A stretch of DNA of 59,676 nucleotides. It comes from Clostridia bacterium. GTDB lineage: Bacteria; Bacillota; Clostridia; TANB77; CAG-508. The stretch is from NCBI GenBank assembly GCA_017479865.1, contig JAFVBS010000017.1:1-59676 (forward strand). The letters run 5' to 3'. Below are positions 19,075-27,005 of this stretch, in pieces. Within the stretch, counting starts at the first letter, position 1. Each line of letters begins with the position of its first letter. The notes below the pieces were generated by a model. It searched no databases. It saw nothing but the letters and a program-made list of their open reading frames with translations, and was not told the DNA's origin. The position numbers were made by a program, and so were the translations under genes.

Positions 19075-19873
19075 AAAAGTAATTTACTATGAAGATGAGT
19101 TACACGATGAGTTTTCGACAGCAAAAATCATACCAAGAAAAATAGATGCAAACTATCAATATATTCACCGCAATCCAATATGGAATATCACATCGTATTT
19201 ATTACAAAATGTATTTAGTATGCCAATAAAAGTATTGTATGCTAAAATGAAATTCCATATTCAGTATATTGGAAAAGAAAAATTAAAACCATACAAAAAA
19301 CAAGGGTATTTTATCTATGTTAATCATACGCAGATATTTGCAGATACCTTTATTCCAAGTATCGGAAATTATCCTAAAAGAAACTTTTTTGTTGTTAACC
19401 CAGAGAACATTTCTATGAAAGGTCTAGGAACTATGGTAGAAATGCTAGGGGCAATTCCTGTGCCAGGAAATAAGACGGCCATGAAACATTTTTTAGAAGC
19501 GATAGAAACAAGAATCACAAAAAAGTCTTCGATTACAATTTATCCAGAAGCACATATATGGCCTTATTATACGAAAATAAGGCCTTTTACTGATGTGTCT
19601 TTTCAATATCCAGTTAAATGGAATACACCAGCATTTTGTATGACCAATACTTATCAAGCATATGGAAAGAAAAAAGATAAAATCAAAATGGTAACTTATA
19701 TTGATGGGCCATTTTGGGCAGATACAGGGCTGTCGAAAAAAGAGGCACAGAAAAAGTTACGAGATGACATTTTTCATTGTATGACAGAAAGAAGCAAAGC
19801 AAGTAATATAGAATATATTCAGTATATTAAGAAAGAAACGATTAAAATGGAAGCTATTGATAAAGAAGATTAA
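19064..19873 (+). CDS. PlsC-like acyltransferase with altered HX4D motif
   Basis: Related to its upstream neighbour: the YPEAHIWPYY block and overall length match PlsC-like acyltransferases. The catalytic motif reads NHTQIFAD, which places five, not four, residues between His and Asp, so activity on the usual acceptor is uncertain. The ATG lies inside the end of the previous gene (translational coupling). It probably closes the envelope operon that starts at the GT2. Confidence 0.78.
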   Translation: METKKVIYYEDELHDEFSTAKIIPRKIDANYQYIHRNPIWNITSYLLQNVFSMPIKVLYAKMKFHIQYIGKEKLKPYKKQGYFIYVNHTQIFADTFIPSIGNYPKRNFFVVNPENISMKGLGTMVEMLGAIPVPGNKTAMKHFLEAIETRITKKSSITIYPEAHIWPYYTKIRPFTDVSFQYPVKWNTPAFCMTNTYQAYGKKKDKIKMVTYIDGPFWADTGLSKKEAQKKLRDDIFHCMTERSKASNIEYIQYIKKETIKMEAIDKED

Positions 19874-20003
19874 AATTAAAGATATTGATATAAGTTGGAA
19901 AAGCGAATATCGAGACTATCGTAAATCTTGTGTAAATCGGATTTCCTTCCGATTGATAACTTGAAATAATTTAATATTTTTAATTGCTAAATTTATTTTA
20001 GCG

Positions 20004-20039
20004 AACTTTTTCTAAAAAATCAACATTTTAGAAAAAGTT
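20004..20039. repeat. 14-bp perfect inverted repeat
   Basis: AACTTTTTCTAAAA and its exact complement, separated by 8 nt, in the gap between the acyltransferase operon and the tRNA region. With few Ts beyond the stem, it is a weak terminator candidate for the operon; otherwise its role is unknown. The rest of the gap (19874-20493) holds a short GC-rich palindrome (ATCGGA...TCCGAT near 19938) and the Abi-like fragment below. Confidence 0.6.
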
Positions 20040-20057
20040 GTGTAACTTTAATAGGAC

Positions 20058-20159
20058 TTAAGAAAAAATATTTCTTAATGCTTGTTCTTTATCATTTATA
20101 ATTAAGTTCTTAGATATTAAATATTCAATTAGTTCTTCGTTGTTTTTAAATTCCCTCAT
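20058..20159 (-). pseudogene. Abi-family-like N-terminal fragment
   Basis: A 33-codon reading frame with a good GGAGG site. Its sequence (MREFKNNEELIEYLISKNL, then IINDKEQALRNIF) looks like the first helix region of Abi (AbiD/F-type, Abi_2) phage-abortive-infection proteins, which normally run to about 300 residues. A TAA ends it at once, and no continuation is visible in any frame downstream. I read it as a truncated remnant; a stand-alone small peptide is possible. The family link is from remembered pattern only. Confidence 0.45.
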
Positions 20160-20432
20160 GTTACCTCCATAAGATATAAAAAATGACTCAAGGCTTCGAA
20201 AGTTTCTTGAGTACCACTCAATATATTTATACCACATTTCTTTCCAAAAATCAAGTATTTGGCCATAAATTTTTTTGAGAAAATACATTTCAACATTGTT
20301 TTATTTTCTATGCTTCATATGGTCTAAAATTAAAATTAAATCCTATAAACTTATGATGTTTCATATTTAATTTCTTTCTTGATTATAGTAATCATATCTC
20401 ACACCATCCCTTCATTTAAAATAAAAGGCAAC

Positions 20433-20458
20433 AAAAAATTGACCTGTTACAGTCAATT
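20433..20458 (-). terminator. terminator of the tRNA-Gly gene
   Basis: On the reverse strand a short stem (ATTGAC pairing with GTCAAT) is followed by six Ts, about 36 nt after the encoded CCA of the tRNA. It closes a single-gene transcription unit. Confidence 0.6.
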
Positions 20459-20493
20459 AATCGTTTTCGTCATGGTACGACGATTTTATCTAT

Positions 20494-20567
<74 letters not shown>

Positions 20568-20580
20568 GTTTCTAAATAGT

Positions 20581-20609
20581 ATTATAAAATAAAAAGGAAA
20601 AAATTGCAA
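20581..20609 (-). promoter_or_regulatory. promoter of the tRNA-Gly gene
   Basis: On the reverse strand TTGCAA, an exact 17-bp spacer and TATAAT, ending 13 nt before the first base of the tRNA. This gives a start site a few bases upstream of the mature 5' end. Confidence 0.8.
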
Positions 20610-20644
20610 TTGTTTTAAATGAATTTTATGAGAGTACTTTTAAA

Positions 20645-20676
20645 CAAAAAAGAAAGACGCATGTTACGTCTTTCTT
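20645..20676 (-). terminator. terminator of ppaC
   Basis: A 9-bp stem (AGAAAGACG with CGTCTTTCT) followed on the reverse strand by a TTTTTTGTTT tail, just after the ppaC stop. It separates ppaC from the tRNA gene. Confidence 0.85.
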
Positions 20677-20687
20677 CAATTTTTTTA

Positions 20688-21626
20688 TTATAATTGAATT
20701 TTTTTATTGAGACCCTCTAAAATAGCAGGTAGAATTTGTTTCTTTCTTGAAACAACACCTTTTAAAATAGTGGTGTTTCCAATTAATTTAACATTAAAAG
20801 CTCTTTCAAAAATATCAGTTCTATTTCCTAAAACAATTACTTGTGAATTAGCCTCTAAAATATCTGTTACAACAAAAACAAATAAATCAATATTTTCCCT
20901 TGCAATTTTATCTTCAATTGCTCTTTCTAATTCAGCTTTTCTTTTAAAAACGTCCTCTAAATTAGAGCTGTTAATTTGAGAAATAGTAATTTTTAAATCT
21001 TGATGTTGAAAATCTTTAGAATCAATATTAATGACTTCTTCAGCAGTATAACCACTAATATCTGTACCAGCCTCTAATAATTTATAACCATAATCATACA
21101 AATCAATACCTGCAATTTTAGCTAATCTTTCAGCAGTTATCCTATCTTGTTGTGTACAAGTAGGGGATTTGAACATTAAAGTATCAGAGAGGATAGCACT
21201 AAGCATCATTCCTGCAATTTTAGGAGTAATTTCAACGTCATCTTGTTTATATAACTTGTACAGGATAGTAGCAGTACAACCAACAGGCTCTGCAATACAA
21301 TAAACTGGTTCTGCGGTATGTAGGTTTAATCGATGATGGTCTACTACCATTTGGATATGTGCATTTTCAATACCTGATACACTTTGCGAAAATTCATTGT
21401 TATCTATCATAATAACATTAGAGGTTTGATCGACATTTGCTAACATTTCTGGTTCTTCAACACGAAAGGTGTCCAAAGCGTATTTTGTTTCTTTATTAAT
21501 GTCTCCCAAACGAAAGCTTTCTGAATAATTTCCCATTTCTGTTTGTAAATTTGCCATGGTAATAGCAGAAGCAATTGAATCTGTATCTGGATTAGTATGC
21601 CCGAAAACGAAAGTTTTATCAGCCAT
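20688..21626 (-). CDS. ppaC: manganese-dependent inorganic pyrophosphatase
   Basis: A family II pyrophosphatase of the DHH superfamily that hydrolyses PPi in the cytosol. It shows FGHTNPDTDSIASA at the N-terminus, the DHH motif in MVVDHHRLN, and a C-terminal SRKKQ substrate-binding motif. The length (about 312) matches the family. I chose the ATG at 21626 because AAAGGAGATATT precedes it; a longer in-frame form would start inside this ribosome site. Confidence 0.96.
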   Translation of the reverse strand: MADKTFVFGHTNPDTDSIASAITMANLQTEMGNYSESFRLGDINKETKYALDTFRVEEPEMLANVDQTSNVIMIDNNEFSQSVSGIENAHIQMVVDHHRLNLHTAEPVYCIAEPVGCTATILYKLYKQDDVEITPKIAGMMLSAILSDTLMFKSPTCTQQDRITAERLAKIAGIDLYDYGYKLLEAGTDISGYTAEEVINIDSKDFQHQDLKITISQINSSNLEDVFKRKAELERAIEDKIARENIDLFVFVVTDILEANSQVIVLGNRTDIFERAFNVKLIGNTTILKGVVSRKKQILPAILEGLNKKIQL

Positions 21627-21748
21627 AATAATATCTCCTTTTATTTTCATTTCTTAACTATGTTATTATAACATAAATTACACAAAATGTCAACATATGA
21701 CAAAATATTGATATTAATTATAGAAAAATAATATATTTATTAGTATGC

Positions 21749-21777
21749 TTGATTTTAAGCAAAATTATGTATATAAT
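21749..21777 (+). promoter_or_regulatory. promoter of the ABC exporter operon
   Basis: TTGATT, 17-bp spacer, TATAAT, 28 bp before the start codon at 21806. Confidence 0.7.
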
Positions 21778-21805
21778 TAAAAAAACAAAAAGAAAGGGGA
21801 TTTTT

Positions 21806-22702
21806 ATGGGACTTGTTGTCAAAGAAGTAAATAAAAGCTTTGGAACTAAAAAGGTAGTTGACAATATTTCTTTTGAAATTCAAAAACAGGGGGTTTATGG
21901 ACTGCTGCGAACCAATTGAGCAGGAAAAACAACTACCATTCGTATGATACTTGGCATTTTGAAAAAAGACTCTGGTGAAATTACATGGAATGGAAAAGTA
22001 GTTGAGAGAAAGCATGTGAACTTTGGGTATTTGCCAGAAGAGAGAGGAGTATACCCAAAAACGAAAATCTATGACCAATTAATGTATTTTGCAAGATTAA
22101 AAGGAATGAAAAAAGAGCAAGCGGACAAATCTTTAAAAGATTGGGCTAAAAAGCTGGAGGTTGAGCAATACCTTGACATGCCAGCAGAAAAATTGTCGAA
22201 AGGAAATCAACAGAAAATTCAATTTATAACGGCTATTCTGCATGACCCGGAATTATTGGTCTTGGATGAACCATTTAGCGGGTTAGACCCAGTAAATACT
22301 GAATTACTCAAGAATGTAATATTAGAGTTAATCGAAAAAGGAACCTACATTATCATGTCAAGTCATCAAATGTATTCTATTGAAGAATTTGCCTCGGATG
22401 TTTTAATTTTAAATAAAGGAAAAACAGTATTACAAGGAAATTTGAAGAAAATTAAAGAAGAATATCAGGCTAATAAATTAATAATTAGTACGAATGTAGT
22501 AATTGATAATGTGATTGAAACTGTAGGATTAAAGGAATATTATAACAAAGATAACGATTATACCATTGCTATTGATGGGGAAGAAGACGGTTACAAACTA
22601 TTCCACTTATTGGCAGAAAAGGACATTCAAGTAACAAAATTTGAAATTCTCAAACCAAGCTTACATGATATCTTTATAGAGAAAGTAGGTGAAGAACAAT
22701 GA
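21806..22702 (+). pseudogene. ABC exporter ATPase (NatA-like) with in-frame TGA in the Walker A
   Basis: An ATP-binding subunit whose ATG follows AAAGGGGATTTTT. The whole domain is present: SFGTKKVV near the start, Walker A region, the ABC signature as LSKGNQQKIQ, Walker B as LLVLDEPFSGLDP and the H-loop as MSSHQ. The Walker A should read GLLGTNGAGKTT but here reads GLLRTN-stop-AGKTT, because two GGA glycine codons have become CGA (21908-21910) and TGA (21917-21919). Everything else looks functional, and the stop overlaps the permease start as in a live operon. It is either a recent pseudogene, a recoding site, or base-call error. The CGGA-reading tRNA proposed here would not repair it. Confidence 0.82.
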
Positions 22703-23931
22703 AAGATTTATGGATTGTTGCTTCTTACACAATTCAAGATATGTTAAAGAAAAAGACCTTTTTAATTTCTAATTTGGTTATTTTATTGATCATTGTAATA
22801 GGGTTTAATGTGCCTAATATTATTTCTGCTTTGGAAGGTGAAGAAGAAAACGGTTCTGCTAAAATATTAGTGGTGGATAGTGAAAATGTATTTGAAGGGG
22901 CACTTAGTAATTTAAATGCAATGGACTTAGGATATGAGTTTATTGTAGAAACAAAAAATGTATCTTATGAAGAAATTAAACAAAAAATAGAGGAAGGAAA
23001 CATAGAAGACGCTATTGTTATTAACAGAAAAGATGGAAAAGTTCATATTCAATATTTGGTAGAAAATATGGCAATGATGGATGAGGTACCACAAGAAGCT
23101 GTAAATAGCTTAACTACTATTTATTCTAATTTGCAAATATCAAAACTAGGATTATCACAAGAACAACTTGCCAGCCTAACACCGAACTTTGAATTTGAAT
23201 TAGCACAAACAGCAGAACAAGAAGTCAAGGGAAATGTTTTTGTCGTGATGATATTATCATTAGTGCTATTTTATGCAATTTACTTCTGCGCTTACCAAGT
23301 GTCCTCATCGATTACAACCGAGAAAACATCCAAAATTATGGAAACATTGGTTACTTCAACCAAACCCAGAACGATTGTACTTGGCAAAACAATCGGAATT
23401 GGAATTGTAGGAATTCTACAAGTTGCAGTAATTGTTACAGTCGCACTAATTTGTGCCAAAACTTGCTTACCAGAAGGAATGTTGGAAAGCGTATTAGATT
23501 TATCACAAATTACACCAACCTTAGGAGTGATTACAGTAATCTACTTTGTTTTGGGGTATGCTACTTATGCATTATTATATGCCCTAACTGGTTCTACTGT
23601 TAGCAAGCCAGAAGATGTGCAAACAGCCAATGGACCGGTTGCAGTAGTGGCTATGATAGGATTTTATTTAGCATATTTTACCATGATGAATCCAACGAGC
23701 AATTTAAATGTGTTTGCTTCAATATTTCCAATTTCGGCACCATTTTGTATGCCATTTAGAATTATGATGGGAGTAGCAACACCAATGCAAGTTGCTACAT
23801 CTATTGCTGTTCTTGTAGTTACAATATTAGTAGTGGCAAATATATCAATTAAAATTTATTCGAATGCAATTTTAAATTATGGCAGTAGAGTTAATTTGAA
23901 AGATATGATCAAAATGTATCGTAGTAAATAA
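22699..23931 (+). CDS. ABC-2 type exporter permease (NatB-like)
   Basis: A 410-residue permease with an N-terminal membrane segment (about 20-40), a large extracytoplasmic domain to about residue 175, then five or six membrane segments, the usual NatB/YhaP layout. A TTEKTSKIMETLVTSTKP segment corresponds to the coupling region. It overlaps the ATPase gene by 4 nt. The substrate is unknown; NatAB homologues export Na+ or peptides. Confidence 0.87.
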   Translation: MKDLWIVASYTIQDMLKKKTFLISNLVILLIIVIGFNVPNIISALEGEEENGSAKILVVDSENVFEGALSNLNAMDLGYEFIVETKNVSYEEIKQKIEEGNIEDAIVINRKDGKVHIQYLVENMAMMDEVPQEAVNSLTTIYSNLQISKLGLSQEQLASLTPNFEFELAQTAEQEVKGNVFVVMILSLVLFYAIYFCAYQVSSSITTEKTSKIMETLVTSTKPRTIVLGKTIGIGIVGILQVAVIVTVALICAKTCLPEGMLESVLDLSQITPTLGVITVIYFVLGYATYALLYALTGSTVSKPEDVQTANGPVAVVAMIGFYLAYFTMMNPTSNLNVFASIFPISAPFCMPFRIMMGVATPMQVATSIAVLVVTILVVANISIKIYSNAILNYGSRVNLKDMIKMYRSK

Positions 23932-23990
23932 ACTGCAGGAACACAGAAAAATAATAGGATAGAAGCCATAGAAAGAAGAGAGGGAGCACC

Positions 23991-26217
23991 GTGGAAATTA
24001 AAGGAGTTATCAAATCAATTATTTATCGAAATGAAATTAATAGTTATACCATTGCATCCTTTGAAACCGAAGAGGAGGAAACAACTGTTGTAGGGTATCT
24101 CCCTTTCATTAATGAAGGGGATACACTTAAAGTAGATGGCAACTTTGTAGAACACCAAGAATATGGCAGGCAATTTAAAATTGTAACTTTTGAAAAAACA
24201 ATGCCAGAAACGCTAGAAGCATTAGAAAAATATTTAGCAAATGGAAAAATAAAAGGACTAGGGCCTGCAACAGCAAAGCGAATTATTGACACGTTTGGAG
24301 AAGACACGATTCATATTTTTCAGTTTGAGCCAGAAAAATTAGCACAAATTAAAGGAATTACCAAAGAAAAGGCCTTTGACATGTCTCAAAGTTTTACCCA
24401 AAACTGGGAGGTATGGCAAATTGTAGGATACCTAGACCAATATGGAATTGGCCCACAAAGTGCAGAAAATATTTATAAAAAGCTGGGAGCGAATGCCATT
24501 GAACAGATAGAAGCAAATCCGTATTTGCTCATTGATATAAGCAATAAAGTGGATTTTAGACAAATTGATACCATTGCTTTGAAAAGGGGAATGGAACAAG
24601 AAAATGAAAAAAGAATACAAAGTGGTATTAAATATGCGCTCAAGCTTGCTACAAACAATGGACATATGGCAGTTCTATATGAAAATTTATTGCAATTTGC
24701 GAAAGAATTATTAGGAGTAATTGAAACGACAATCGAAGACAATTTGATTAACATGAAGGTGCAAAAAGAAATTGTCATTGAGGAAAGAGAAAAACAAGAA
24801 TGGGTTTATCTAATTTCTTATTATCAAGTAGAAAAAAATGCAGCTGAAAAGTTAATAAATTTAAGAGACTATCGTAATATGAAAGAAATTTTAAATTCTT
24901 CAAAAAAAATAAAAGCAATTGAAAAAGAATCTTCAATTGAATTATCGCAAAAACAAAAGGAGGCAATAGAGGCTATTAATGATAACAATGTTTGTATTGT
25001 TACTGGCGGGCCGGGAACAGGAAAAACAACCATTATTAAAACTGTGATTGATTTGTACAAACAAGAAGGAAAAAAAGTCGTCCTTTGTGCACCAACAGGG
25101 AGAGCTGCCAAAAGAATGACAGAAGCAACAGGTTAAGAGGCAAAGACTTTGCATCGCCTTTTAGAAATTGGAAAAGCAAGTTCCGATGATATGCAATCGT
25201 CAGTTGATGTCGAAATAGAACCTATCGACGCAGATGTTATCATTGTTGATGAAGTTTCTATGGTAGATATCTTCTTATTCAATTATTTATTACAAGGAGT
25301 ATATAAAGGAACCAAACTGGTTTTAGTAGGGGATATTGACCAGTTACCATCTGTGGGACCAGGAAATGTATTAAAAGATATCATTGCTTCTGAAACGATT
25401 ACTACCATTACCTTAAACCAAATTTTTAGACAAGCAGCAAAAAGTAAAATTATTTTAAATTCTCATAAAGTCAATGAAGGAATTAATTTCTTAAAAGACC
25501 CAGAAGAAAATGAGCAGGAATTACTCAATGACTTTTTCTTTATTGCAGAAAATAACCAAGAAAAAGCATTAGAAACCATTTTGTCTTTGAGTAATGGAAG
25601 ACTCCAAAGTTATGGAAATTATGATTTTTTGAAGAGCATTCAAATTATTACTCCTACCAAAAAAGGAATGCTAGGAACGAGAGAACTCAACAAAAAACTG
25701 CAAGAAACCATTAACCCTCCATCAGAAGAAAAAAGAGAGAAAAAATACTTAGATGTGATTTTTCGAGAGGGAGATAGAATTATGCAAATAAAAAATAACT
25801 ATGACATCTACTGGGAAAAGAAAGAACCAATTCTTGAAATGGGAAAAGGAGTTTTTAATGGAGAGTATGGAAAAATAGAAGCAATTTATGAAGAAGAAAA
25901 GCAGGTTAAAATTCGATTTGATGATGAGAAGGTAGCATGGTACAGTTTTGAAGAATTAGAACAAATTGAGCATAGCTATAGCATTACGGTTCATAAAGCA
26001 CAGCGGAAGCGAATTTGATGTGGTAATTATGCCAATTATTGGGGCAGCTCCAGTACTGCTAACGAGAACCTTGCTTTATACAGCAATGACCAGAGCAAAA
26101 AAAATGCTCATCATGATAGGAAATCCTAATATTATTGAATTTATGGTGCAGAATGCAGAAAGTAAAAAAAGAAACACAGGGTTGGAGTTTAAATTGAAAA
26201 ATATTCATTATAGTTAA
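23991..26217 (+). CDS. recD2: RecD2 helicase, broken by TAA at codon 382 and by a CGGA frameshift site
   Basis: An SF1B 5'-3' DNA helicase (about 741 residues if restored), normally acting in repair and replication-fork processing. GTG start. It has an N-terminal OB and HhH region (GPATAKRII, KGITKEKA), Walker A VTGGPGTGKTT, motif II DEVSMVD, GDIDQLPSVGPG, and motif V/VI near the end. Two breaks occur. A TAA (25134-25136) sits between ATG and EAKTLHRLLE, at a position that varies in the family. Then at 26004 CAG-CGGA replaces CAG-GGA in the conserved TVHKxQGSEFD motif. The frame is open everywhere else. With CGGA read as Gly the tail is complete, but the TAA would still need suppression. Confidence 0.9.
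26004..26007 (+). other. CGGA candidate quadruplet codon in recD2
   Basis: Zero-frame codon CGG with A after it. Reading CGGA as one glycine gives HKAQ-G-SEFDVVIMPI, the conserved helicase motif. Reading CGG as Arg gives a stop four codons later. Confidence 0.65.
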
Positions 26218-26314
26218 ACATCAAATAGTTATTTTGTTTCTTACCCTAATAGCTATTTGGTGTAAAAAAATGAAATTTTTATTATTAAAAGGGCACAATT
26301 GAAAGGAGAAAACT

Positions 26315-26978
26315 ATGACCTTTTTGAATTATGCTCTTTCTTTGGTATTCCCGAATGTATGTGGCATATGTGGAAAAATTAGCAAAAATGCAATCTGTGA
26401 AAAATGCTATGACGACCTCAAAGAAAAAAACAATTTCATCATTAATGATTATTCACAAGACAAGACGAAATATTTTACAGAGCATGCTTATTTATTTTCT
26501 TATGAGGGCATCATTCGTGAAAAAATTTTACAATATAAATTCTACGATAAAGCCTATTTAGCAGATATGTTTTGTGAATTTTTGATAAAAAATGAAAAAA
26601 TATGTGGACTTTTAAAAAAATATGATATAATAGTAACGGTCCCAATTAGTAAGCAGAGATTGAGACAAAGAGGATATAATCAAAGTGAACTAATAGCCAG
26701 AAGAATTGGGAAAAGAACAAATATAACCTATCAAAATGTTTTAGTGAAATATCACAATAATTTACCACAAAGTACACTTAACAAGACACAACGCATACAA
26801 AATGTAATGGGTGTATATCAATTAAAAAATCAGCAAATAATACAGAACAAGAATATTCTAATTTTCGATGATATTTACACAACCGGAAGTACATCAAATG
26901 AATGTGCAAAAGTATTAAAACTGGCACGGAGCCTCTCAAATAGGAATTTTAACAATAGCTAAAGATAATATCATTTGA
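26315..26978 (+). CDS. comFC: ComF family protein, with a CGGA frameshift site near the 3' end
   Basis: A phosphoribosyltransferase-fold protein of the ComFC family, which supports DNA uptake in competent bacteria. An N-terminal zinc motif (CGICG...CEKC) is followed by VPISKQRLRQRGYNQSELIA and the PRPP motif LIFDDIYTTGSTSNECA. The zero frame ends at 26962 with an unrelated tail. If CGGA at 26927 is read as glycine, the protein continues as LAGASQIGILTIAKD, the normal ComFC ending (GA..V.VLTLA). The normal end is a TGA at 26976. The ribosome site is AAAGGAG. Confidence 0.88.
26927..26930 (+). other. CGGA candidate quadruplet codon in comF
   Basis: GCA-CGGA-GCC where GCA-GGA-GCC (Ala-Gly-Ala) is expected from the family. 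One extra C lies exactly at the codon boundary, as in recD2 and ruvC. Confidence 0.65.
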
Positions 26979-27005
26979 AAAATTACAAAGGAAAGGGAGA
27001 AATTA

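Noticed and set aside
21917..21919. TGA generally read as glycine (as in Gracilibacteria-type codes)
   Set aside because: TGA ends several intact genes, for example the flippase-like gene (17248-17250), yvcK and restored comF, so it is a stop here.
21806..22702. Quadruplet reading to restore the ABC ATPase
   Set aside because: Reading CGAA or TTGA as four bases does not give a Walker A or keep the frame; the lesion is two substitutions.
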